Shown here: one piece after another, positions 1 to 5,770 of the stretch
Layout: the number at the start of each line of letters is the position of its first letter
How positions within the stretch are numbered: the first letter of the stretch is position 1
Assembly (NCBI GenBank): GCA_016744275.1
Contig: JADGEP010000262.1
Span: 1 to 5,770, forward strand
Reading direction: 5' to 3'
DNA length: 5,770 nt
Origin: Candidatus Krumholzibacteriia bacterium
GTDB lineage: Bacteria; Krumholzibacteriota; Krumholzibacteriia; LZORAL124-64-63
The notes under the pieces: generated by a model
Seen by the model: only the letters and a program-made list of their open reading frames with translations
Database searches by the model: none
What the model was told of the DNA's origin: nothing
Made by a program: the position numbers and the translations under genes

Positions 1-1004
1 GTCAGGTCCAGTGACGGCAGGTGAAACGCGAACGTATTCCAGAACCCGCTGTGGCCCCAGGCCAAATGCCCCGCCATTTCGATCCGCATCAAGCCCAGAC
101 GGTAGCTCGAAGTGCCGCGATTAGTCATCTGGGTCAAAGAGTTGTTTTCTTTCAACACATTTCCGTTCAACAACTTGCGCATGAACCAGGCCAAGTCAGA
201 AGCGTTGGTCAGAAGACCGCCCCCGCCGTGCAGGTCCAGGCCGGGGTGCCAGGAAGTCGTATCGTGAACGCCAAAATACTGGTGGGCGCGGGGGCCGGCA
301 TTCGCGGGTTTTTCTTGGTGCAATTCCCACCAGGTCGCGGACAAGCTCAAGGCCTCATAGTCCAATAATTCGTGCACGGCACTGCCCAGATCATCGCCCA
401 ACATATTCGTGATCACCAATCCCAGCAGAACGTAACCGGTGTCCGAATACACGAATTTCTCGCCCGGCAAACCCACCGGGTCGCCCCACTCGAGGCACAG
501 CTGAATCTGTTCCGCAGCAGTCCAGGGGTGTTGGGGGTCATCCAGAATCATTTCGGCATACCGCGGGTCGGCCGGATGCTCGAACAACCCGCTGGTGTGG
601 CTGAGAACCTGGGCGATGGTCATCGCTTCGAGGTCGTAGCCATCGGCTTCCAATTTTTTGATGTGCATCTTGGGCAGGTGCCAGGCCAGCGGATCATCCA
701 GGCCCAGTTTGCCTTGCTCAACCAACCGCAAAATGCTGGCGGCAACGTAGGTCTTGGTATTGCTGGCGATACGGAAAGTGTGGCTGGGGCGCAAGGGTCC
801 TGAGTCTTCTGCCCGGTCTTCGCGCCCGGCGGTGAGGGAAACGTCCCAACCGCGGGAAGGGCAGACAACATGCACCACGATGCCGGGCACCGACGGATTC
901 TCAGCCAAGAAAGCATCGACGGTTTCCTGCAGCGGGTGCTCGGTCGCGAGGGATGGTCCGACCGGCAACAAGAGCAGACTCAACAGGACGATGAAACGTT
1001 TCAT
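1..1004 (-). CDS. Secreted serine hydrolase, beta-lactamase/DD-peptidase (class C-like) family, C-terminus cut by window edge
   Basis: The frame is open from the ATG at 1004 to the left edge, giving 334 codons without a stop, so the 3' end is missing. Residues 1-20 form a signal peptide: MKR, a leucine-rich core, then a PSLA|TEH cleavage-like site. The mature part carries the three active-site motifs of penicillin-recognising serine hydrolases in order. These are S81-N-T-K84 (nucleophile serine and lysine), Y186-S-D188 (the YxN-type motif, with Asp in place of Asn), and H318-S-G320 (the KTG-equivalent HxG). Other family hallmarks are the LSHTSGL segment near 134-140 and a Gly-rich GGGGLLTNASDLAWF stretch near 260-274. 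Known members include DD-carboxypeptidases, esterases, D-aminopeptidases and class C beta-lactamases; the substrate cannot be told here. Since HxG usually lies well before the C-terminus, a few dozen residues are probably missing. A Shine-Dalgarno GGAGG at 1012-1016 lies seven bases upstream of the ATG and fixes the start. The gene follows the M64 peptidase by 38 bases, probably in the same operon. The product is likely periplasmic or exported. Confidence 0.93.
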   Translation of the reverse strand, partial: MKRFIVLLSLLLLPVGPSLATEHPLQETVDAFLAENPSVPGIVVHVVCPSRGWDVSLTAGREDRAEDSGPLRPSHTFRIASNTKTYVAASILRLVEQGKLGLDDPLAWHLPKMHIKKLEADGYDLEAMTIAQVLSHTSGLFEHPADPRYAEMILDDPQHPWTAAEQIQLCLEWGDPVGLPGEKFVYSDTGYVLLGLVITNMLGDDLGSAVHELLDYEALSLSATWWELHQEKPANAGPRAHQYFGVHDTTSWHPGLDLHGGGGLLTNASDLAWFMRKLLNGNVLKENNSLTQMTNRGTSSYRLGLMRIEMAGHLAWGHSGFWNTFAFHLPSLDL

Positions 1005-1042
1005 TTCCGGACCTCCGATCTGGTGTGAAATCCACAATGCTG

Positions 1043-2521
1043 TTATTCGCCGTAGCGTTCCGTGATTTCCCGAATTCCCCGATCACAAGCGGCGCAAAAA
1101 GGTTTCAACCCTTTGGTGAACATGATGCAGTCCAATTGCGAGCGGTACAGCCCTTGCGAAGCATATCCGGCGCCTTCAAAAATGCCCACGCGGTTCTGAG
1201 TCGCATTGCCCGCAAACCACCGATCGATTTTCTCCTGATTGGCCCTCGATAACTCTTCGCCCTGGGCGATGAGCGCGTCGACTTCGGCTTGAGGCTCGCC
1301 ATCATTCATCATCTTTGCGATCTGTTCGTTGGTCTGGGCCCTGAGCACCTGGTAGGCCTCATCCATCTTGTCGAATTCGGCCTTGTTCCAATCGTTGGGC
1401 AAGGCGGCGCCCGGTGTGATCAGGTCGGCCCACTTCGGGTTCTGCGGATCGCCAAAGGCGGTGATGTTCCGCTCGTTGGGCTCCCGACCTTCCGGATAAA
1501 AATCGTTGTAGGCGGTGCTGGAGGAATAGTACTCGTCGGCCAGACCAGCGAAGCTGTGCCCAAATTCGTGCAGGAAGACGTACTCGCTCCATTGGTTGTC
1601 GCTGGTGAAGGTGCAGAACAGATTGTAAATGCCACCGCCGCCGTATCGTTCATGGTTGACCATGATGTACAACACGTCGTAGGGCACATGAGCCGCGACA
1701 TCTCGGATGGCCCGGTTGTCTTCGGTCAGCAGATACCGCTCGCTGTCCAGGGAGTCAAAGGTGCAACCCAGGGAAGTATTGCGGTGAATTCCCCGGCTGG
1801 GTTCGTCGCATCCGCTCTCCTGCGAGGGCTTCAGCACGCCCCGATAGGCGAAGCGATCGGCCAGACTGCGGTAGGGATCCTGGCCCTGCATGGCGGCTGC
1901 GAAACGTTTGAAGTCCTTCTCAAATTTATCGACCTCGTGGGCCGTGTACCCGTCTCCCACAATGACGATATCCACCTGACCGTGTGGGGCGCCATTTTGA
2001 GGGTCTTCAAAAACGTGCACGTCTTCTTCCAGAGCATCCCGCCGGATGCGCCAATCGGCCGGATCGATTTCCAGGCGGTAGATTTCCGCCAGAGAGTTGT
2101 CCGCCTCGCGCACCGAAAGGGTGAACGCGACCGGGCGTTTGGGCAGGGGCATCAAGGCTGATTCGTGATAGGTGCGGCGCACGCCGTTGGCGGCCTTGGT
2201 GGTGGTTTTCCACTCGCCGTAGTAGGAGTCGAAACCGCGCGACCACAGCAGATCGCCACTCTCGGCGTCAAAAGCCTTGGCGTAGTACCGCCCAAGGTTC
2301 AATTCATCCACCAAGCGGGTGCGGCTGCCGGCCCAAGTGCCTTGGCGCCACATCTGGTCCAACGAGACGATTTCTTCGGTGGCGTCACCGGTGTGGAAAT
2401 AGTCGATGCGCAGGGTCTCGTCATGAAAGTCATCCTGGAAAGTTGCTGCTGCGGCAGCGGAGGCCAATACGCAGAATGCGGTCAACAAAAGGACAATGCG
2501 GCGAAGGTTCAGGCGAATCAT
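1043..2521 (-). CDS. Secreted M64-family zinc metallopeptidase ("IgA peptidase M64" family)
   Basis: This is a complete 492-residue protein. Residues 1-26 are a signal peptide (basic start, hydrophobic core, alanine-rich end before TFQDDF). Residues about 33-150 match the M64 N-terminal beta domain (LRIDYFHTGD, the LDQMW region, SRGFDSYYGEW). The catalytic domain shows VDIVIVGDGYTAHE (183-196), a TEDNRAIRDVAAHVPYD region (266-282), RYGGGGIYN (292-300), and the zinc-peptidase signature H318-E-F-G-H322 followed by GLADEYY. H318 and H322 are expected metal ligands and E319 the catalytic base; D329 is a candidate third ligand (inference). The C-terminal part keeps the family segments VGIFEGAGY, GLYR, LDCIMF and PFCAAC. 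Cysteines 238, 253, 303, 465, 476 and 479 could form disulfides after export. Residues about 377-436 are unusually charged and helical compared with my recollection of the family. The family is named after an IgA protease, but most members have no demonstrated substrate, so IgA cleavage should not be assumed. GGAGAGG at 2528-2534, six bases before the ATG, supports the start. The gene lies 45 bases downstream of the kinase. Confidence 0.93.
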   Translation of the reverse strand: MIRLNLRRIVLLLTAFCVLASAAAAATFQDDFHDETLRIDYFHTGDATEEIVSLDQMWRQGTWAGSRTRLVDELNLGRYYAKAFDAESGDLLWSRGFDSYYGEWKTTTKAANGVRRTYHESALMPLPKRPVAFTLSVREADNSLAEIYRLEIDPADWRIRRDALEEDVHVFEDPQNGAPHGQVDIVIVGDGYTAHEVDKFEKDFKRFAAAMQGQDPYRSLADRFAYRGVLKPSQESGCDEPSRGIHRNTSLGCTFDSLDSERYLLTEDNRAIRDVAAHVPYDVLYIMVNHERYGGGGIYNLFCTFTSDNQWSEYVFLHEFGHSFAGLADEYYSSSTAYNDFYPEGREPNERNITAFGDPQNPKWADLITPGAALPNDWNKAEFDKMDEAYQVLRAQTNEQIAKMMNDGEPQAEVDALIAQGEELSRANQEKIDRWFAGNATQNRVGIFEGAGYASQGLYRSQLDCIMFTKGLKPFCAACDRGIREITERYGE

Positions 2522-2566
2522 GTTGATCCTCTCCAGGGGTGGTCGTGGCTAGCGAAGGCTACCTGC
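2522..2566 (-). other. Short kinase-to-M64 intergenic spacer without terminator
   Basis: These 45 bases contain the M64 Shine-Dalgarno (2528-2534) and only an imperfect GGTAGC/GCTAGCC pairing near 2547-2563, with no T-tract on the minus strand. No promoter-like pair is visible. This supports transcriptional read-through from the kinase into the peptidase gene. Confidence 0.5.
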
Positions 2567-5362
2567 TCAGGGGCCGGGCTTGTCCAAAGTGTTGCGCACC
2601 TTGGCGGCCAGGCCTTCCATGGTGAAGGGTTTGGCGATGAAATTGGTGTCTTCAGACAATACCCCATTTTTGGTCATCATGTTGGCCGTGTAGCCGGACA
2701 TGTAGAGGCATTTGACACGTGGGCAGATTTCCTGCACCGCAACCGCAAGGTCCAGGCCACTCATATCGGGCAGGACAACATCGGTGCAAAGCAATGCGAT
2801 ATCCGCGGCGTATTCCCGCGCCAGGCCGATGGCATCGCCCGGTGAATGGGCGGGCAATACGGTGTAACCTTTTCGTTCCAATATTCTGGTGGTCAGCTTC
2901 AAAATCGAGGCCTCGTCTTCCACCAGGAGAACCGTTTCTGTGCCGCGCGCCGCTGATTGGATTTGTCGTTCCGGTCGTCTGATCGGCGATACGCCAACCT
3001 GGCGAGGCAGGTAGATCTTGAACACCGTGCCTTGGCCGGGTTCGCTATAGACATCAATGGAGCCGTGGTTCTGTTTGATGATGCCGTAGACCGTGGCCAG
3101 GCCGAGGCCGGTGCCGGCACCAAGCTCCTTGGTGGTGAAAAACGGTTCGTAAATCTTATCGAGAACGCCCACTTCCATACCGCACCCATTGTCGCTGATC
3201 GTCAATAACACGTATTGGCCGGGCGTGAACCCCAGATGGTGAGCGCTGAATTCCTTGTCCAGGGTGGTGTTGGTCGTTTCGATCGTAATCTGGCCCACAC
3301 CTGAGATGGCATCCCGCGAATTGATGCACAGATTGACCAGAATCTGGTCCAACTGCGTCGGATCAAACATGACGGGCCAGAGGTCGCTTCCCGGTTCCCA
3401 GTGGAGGTCGATCTCTTCACCGATGAGCCGGCGAATCATGTTGAACATGCCGGCCAGGGTGTCATTCAAGTCGAGCACTTGCGGCGAGATCGTTTGTTTG
3501 CGGGCGAAGGCCAGCAATTGGCGGGTCAGGTCCGCCGAACGTTCGGCCGTCAACCGGATTTCCTGCAAATCTTCGTATATGACTTGGTCGGGTTCCAATT
3601 GCTCGAGGGCGATTTCCGCATGACCCAAAATGACATTCAGCATGTTGTTGAAGTCGTGGGCCACACCACCGGCCAAGCGCCCGATGGAGTCCATGCGTTG
3701 GCCCTGCCTGATCTGCTCTTCGAGCCGGACCTTGTCGGTGATGTCCTGAATGATACCGAACAAGGCGGTCGGCTTGCCTTCGTCGTTGAATCGCAGCCGC
3801 CCGAAGCCGTGCACCCATTTCTGTTGTCCTGAGGTCTGGTCAACGATGCTGTATTCTCGGTCGAAAGTGCGGTGGTGGGTGAGAATGTCATTCTGCAGGT
3901 ATTCCAACATCGCGTCTCGAGAATCCGGGTGGACGATGTTCACCCATCCTGCGTAATTCCGCGTGTAGGCATCATCAATACCGAAAATCTTGTCCAGCTC
4001 CGATGAGTTTTCCCAGACCTCTGTTTCGATGTTGTAAAGATAACGTCCGAGTTTTGCTGCCGCTTGGGCTTCCAACAGGAGAGCTTGGCTTTCCTGCAAC
4101 GCCGCTTCAGCCTGTTTCAATTCAGTGGTATTGACTGACAGTCCCATCAGGCCAATGACCTGGTTGTCCGCATCGCGCCGCGGCGTATACCAACTGCTGA
4201 AATGGATTCCGGCCACGACGTCTTCCGAGGTTACGGTTTCACCGGCGAAGGCCCGTTGCATTTTGGCGAGCATTTTTGGATTGTCGTTAAAAAGATCATA
4301 CACGGATTTTCCAACCACTTCGCCGGGCTTCAGGCTCAGATGGGCCAACCCTTGGCCCTCGCTGAGTTGGAAGGTGCCGTCGGCGTCAATGATGAAGACG
4401 ATTTCTTCGGAATGAGTCACCAGGGTGCGGAATTTTTCCTCGCTCTCCAGCACTTGCGCCTCGGTCCGGATGCGATCGGTGATGTCACGCACGATGCCCA
4501 TCACGCATTCGACGTCATTGACGGTGATGATCTTGCCCAGAATCTCGGCGACAAATTCCGAACCGTCTTTACGTTGCAGCATGACCTGGAAGGGCCGTCC
4601 CTCACGGGTCGTCTTGGATCTTTCGAAGGAGGAATTATCCTGGTCCTTGGCTTTGACTTCAAAGACCGTCATTTGCAGCAGCTCGTCGCGGGAATACCCG
4701 ATCATCTCGCAAAACGAGCGATTGACGTAGGTGTAGTTGCCGTCCGTATCGGCGATGGTGATGCCTTCACCGGCCTGATCGGAAATGGCCTCGAATTTGT
4801 CGCGGCTGGCGGCCAGTTCGGCTTCAGCCTCCCGCCGTTGGGAAATGTCCACCGTCACGCCAAGGGTGCCTACGACCTCCCCGGTTTTGTCACGGCGGGG
4901 ATGAGTCGTCAACAAAGCCCGGAAAGGTTCTCCTGATTTACGATAGAGGGTTGTTTCACCGGAGAATCCGTAGTGTCCCATTCGCATGGAGTCCTGCACT
5001 TCGGAGAACCGTTCGACTTCGTCCGGATGGTGGAAAATGGAGACGTTTTGACCGATCACTTCATCTGCGTTGTAGCCGAATACTCTTTCGGCTCCGGAGT
5101 TGAAGCTCAAGATTTTGGTCTCGGCGCCGCCGAGGTCCGTGGTCAACAGCCCGATGCCTTCTGTATTGGCCAATATGGAATAGACTTCACGGCCGCGGTG
5201 GTCAACGGCCATTTCAAAGGGATGGTTGGCCTGCTTCAATGCGGCGCGAACCTGGCGGAGACGATTATTCAAAATAACGATGATAGTCAGGAGAATGATG
5301 AGCAGCAGAGCCAAGGCTGACAGCACGGGCAGGTCGTTAGAAAATGTTTCGAGCCAAGTCAT
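2567..5362 (-). CDS. Membrane-anchored multi-PAS hybrid sensor histidine kinase with C-terminal receiver
   Basis: The protein has 931 residues from the chosen ATG. One transmembrane helix lies at about 11-31, followed by a basic NNRLRQVRAALK stretch that should keep the rest cytoplasmic; no periplasmic sensor domain is present. Four PAS domains follow at about 61-180, 186-300, 306-420 (PAS_4-like, with PGEVVGKSV and SSWYTPRRD) and 425-545 (PAS_3-like, with HPDSRD and a WVHG strand). Each ends in a DI(T/S)-type or equivalent linker helix. The HisKA segment carries the phosphoacceptor H569 in GGVAHDFNNML. The HATPase_c domain has an N box around N677-N681, a G1 box D724-N-G-C-G728, an F box FFTTK (741-745) and a G2 box GAGTGLGL (748-755). 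The receiver (about 808-925) has acidic residues E815/D816, phospho-acceptor D861 in CTDVVLPDMSG, S889 and K911, and no output domain follows. All catalytic residues look intact. The frame also extends upstream to an ATG at 5548, but a promoter sits inside that extension and the membrane helix starts just after the 5362 ATG, so the shorter start is preferred. The Shine-Dalgarno there is weak (GGGAA, nine bases away). Signal and partner are unknown. Confidence 0.93.
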   Translation of the reverse strand: MTWLETFSNDLPVLSALALLLIILLTIIVILNNRLRQVRAALKQANHPFEMAVDHRGREVYSILANTEGIGLLTTDLGGAETKILSFNSGAERVFGYNADEVIGQNVSIFHHPDEVERFSEVQDSMRMGHYGFSGETTLYRKSGEPFRALLTTHPRRDKTGEVVGTLGVTVDISQRREAEAELAASRDKFEAISDQAGEGITIADTDGNYTYVNRSFCEMIGYSRDELLQMTVFEVKAKDQDNSSFERSKTTREGRPFQVMLQRKDGSEFVAEILGKIITVNDVECVMGIVRDITDRIRTEAQVLESEEKFRTLVTHSEEIVFIIDADGTFQLSEGQGLAHLSLKPGEVVGKSVYDLFNDNPKMLAKMQRAFAGETVTSEDVVAGIHFSSWYTPRRDADNQVIGLMGLSVNTTELKQAEAALQESQALLLEAQAAAKLGRYLYNIETEVWENSSELDKIFGIDDAYTRNYAGWVNIVHPDSRDAMLEYLQNDILTHHRTFDREYSIVDQTSGQQKWVHGFGRLRFNDEGKPTALFGIIQDITDKVRLEEQIRQGQRMDSIGRLAGGVAHDFNNMLNVILGHAEIALEQLEPDQVIYEDLQEIRLTAERSADLTRQLLAFARKQTISPQVLDLNDTLAGMFNMIRRLIGEEIDLHWEPGSDLWPVMFDPTQLDQILVNLCINSRDAISGVGQITIETTNTTLDKEFSAHHLGFTPGQYVLLTISDNGCGMEVGVLDKIYEPFFTTKELGAGTGLGLATVYGIIKQNHGSIDVYSEPGQGTVFKIYLPRQVGVSPIRRPERQIQSAARGTETVLLVEDEASILKLTTRILERKGYTVLPAHSPGDAIGLAREYAADIALLCTDVVLPDMSGLDLAVAVQEICPRVKCLYMSGYTANMMTKNGVLSEDTNFIAKPFTMEGLAAKVRNTLDKPGP

Positions 5363-5378
5363 AGAGTAAAATTCCCGG

Positions 5379-5394
5379 GTCAGGCGTAACTGAC
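5379..5394. repeat. Short inverted repeat at the predicted kinase transcript start
   Basis: Perfect five-base arms GTCAG (5379-5383) and CTGAC (5390-5394) flank a six-base loop. It lies immediately downstream of the predicted -10 box, overlapping the likely transcription start. It could be a protein-binding half-site pair or a weak hairpin at the 5' end of the mRNA; arms this short can arise by chance. Confidence 0.3.
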
Positions 5395-5398
5395 TAAA

Positions 5399-5428
5399 AA
5401 TATACACGATACCAGACTGAAAATTCAA
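5399..5428 (-). promoter_or_regulatory. Putative sigma70-type promoter of the kinase-M64-hydrolase operon
   Basis: Read on the minus strand, a -35-like TTGAAT (5423-5428) is followed after 18 bases by a -10-like TATATT (5399-5404). Transcription would begin near 5392, leaving a leader of about 30 bases before the ATG at 5362. The position within AT-rich DNA directly upstream of the first gene of a co-directional cluster supports the call, and it argues against translation starting at 5548. It rests on consensus matching only. Confidence 0.5.
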
Positions 5429-5540
5429 CCGGTTAACTCTACAAAAGCGTGAAAAAACTAAACATCTGCTGTCAATTGCCGAAAAATCAATCAGGAGTTC
5501 CCGAGGCGGGATCCCCAATCTGCCGATGTCATAGGGAGAC

Positions 5541-5550
5541 AGGACCACAA
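5541..5550 (+). promoter_or_regulatory. Ribosome binding site of the plus-strand gene
   Basis: AGGA at 5541-5544 stands six bases before the ATG at 5551 and decides that start over the in-frame ATG at 5644, which lies directly before the membrane helix. A GGGAG at 5534-5538 is also present but is rather far from the ATG. Confidence 0.45.
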
Positions 5551-5770
5551 ATGCACGCCGACACCAACGACCAAGTCCAATCGCCAGCGCCGGGACGACG
5601 CGGAGTCCATGGCTCTGATCGTCGGGATTTGGAACGACAATCCATGCGCAATTGGTACCTATTGGCCGCCATTTGTGCCATCAGCACGGTCGGATTGCTG
5701 GTTGCCGTCACGCCAAACCTGCAAGGACCCCTGCGCGAGTTTTGGCCCGGTGCCCGCACCGATGTGGCGT
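5551..5770 (+). CDS. N-terminal fragment of a membrane protein, function unknown, cut by window edge
   Basis: Starting at the ATG at 5551, 73 codons are open to the right edge. Residues 1-34 are hydrophilic and charged (MHADTNDQVQ, GRRG, SDRRDLERQ). A hydrophobic segment follows at about 35-53 (WYLLAAICAISTVGLLVAV), then a short polar loop ending in REFWPGARTDVA. A soluble basic N-terminus before a helix suggests an N-in orientation. This type of start, with an RNWYLL helix and a WPxxRTDV loop before a probable second helix, reminds me of membrane-anchored bacterial signalling proteins with cytoplasmic output domains. That is a memory-based impression and nothing visible here proves it. The gene diverges from the kinase operon and shares its regulatory region, so co-regulation is possible. 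The alternative start at 5644 (MRNWYLL) would remove the tail. Confidence 0.65.
   Translation, partial: MHADTNDQVQSPAPGRRGVHGSDRRDLERQSMRNWYLLAAICAISTVGLLVAVTPNLQGPLREFWPGARTDVA

Larger units (their letters stand above)
5363..5550. other. Divergent intergenic regulatory region between the kinase operon and the plus-strand membrane gene
   Basis: These 188 bases separate the divergent starts at 5362 (minus) and 5551 (plus). The middle (about 5395-5490) is clearly AT-richer than the flanking genes, as expected of promoter DNA. A sigma70-like promoter can be read on the minus strand. No convincing plus-strand -35/-10 pair was found. The minus-strand open frame continues through this region up to 5548, but its translation there resembles no protein I recognise. 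Confidence 0.7.

Noticed and set aside
21..803. Two plus-strand open frames over the left-edge region
   Set aside because: The minus strand encodes an uninterrupted serine hydrolase with signal peptide, SxxK, YSD and HSG motifs across the same bases.
1289..2161. Plus-strand open frame of 290 codons opposite the M64 gene
   Set aside because: It is fully antisense to a gene with clear family motifs, its translation has no recognisable domain, and such long shadow frames are common opposite GC-rich coding DNA.
2547..2563. Possible hairpin terminator after the kinase gene
   Set aside because: The stem is imperfect and short, and no T-tract follows on the transcribed strand.
2165..2845. Plus-strand open frame of 226 codons spanning the M64/kinase junction
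   Set aside because: It runs antisense across two well-supported genes and their spacer, with no domain and no convincing ribosome binding site.
4202..4936. Plus-strand open frame of 244 codons opposite the PAS domains
   Set aside because: It is a shadow of the kinase reading frame; the opposite strand has intact PAS repeats and the translation looks like no known protein.
5433..5464. Possible plus-strand promoter (TTAACT with a later TAAACA)
   Set aside because: The -10 match is poor and the spacing is 20 bases, so it is too weak to report.
5470..5475. Perfect -35 hexamer TTGACA on the minus strand
   Set aside because: No acceptable -10 hexamer occurs at 15-19 bases downstream, so it is not counted as a promoter; the pair at 5399-5428 is better spaced.

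Overview
The window is a tightly packed bacterial segment of moderately high GC. It holds three genes on the minus strand that read as one transcription unit, and the start of a fourth gene diverging on the plus strand. Both downstream minus-strand products carry classical signal peptides, and every start examined is an ATG, mostly with a purine-rich Shine-Dalgarno sequence. This fits a Gram-negative-type environmental bacterium that uses PAS-rich hybrid kinases and secreted peptidases. The sequence alone does not settle the phylum: there are no rRNA, tRNA or lineage markers.

Layout in transcription order from the right-hand intergenic region: (i) a sigma70-like promoter on the minus strand near 5399-5428; (ii) a 931-residue membrane-anchored hybrid histidine kinase (2567-5362), built as one transmembrane helix, four PAS domains, HisKA, HATPase_c and a C-terminal receiver; (iii) after 45 bases, a secreted M64-family zinc metallopeptidase (1043-2521); (iv) after 38 bases, a secreted serine hydrolase of the beta-lactamase/DD-peptidase (class C-like) fold, whose C-terminus is cut by the left window edge (1-1004). 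On the other side of the 188-base intergenic region, a plus-strand gene starts at 5551 and leaves the window after 73 codons. It begins with a hydrophilic tail and a membrane helix.

The short spacings, the absence of a terminator between the minus-strand genes and the single recognisable promoter suggest that kinase, metallopeptidase and serine hydrolase are co-transcribed. All four kinase PAS domains are predicted to be cytoplasmic, so it probably senses an internal or membrane-proximal state. Its chain ends in a receiver with no DNA-binding or enzymatic output, so its phosphotransfer partner must lie elsewhere. Whether the kinase functionally controls or serves the two secreted hydrolases is inference from gene order only.

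No RNA genes, mobile elements, CRISPR arrays or long repeats were seen, and no gene-free stretch exceeds 300 bases. I found no strong evidence for a wholly new system. The most notable points are the kinase/M64/serine-hydrolase gene association, a helix-rich segment in the M64 protein that looks like an insertion, and the inverted repeats around the kinase promoter.
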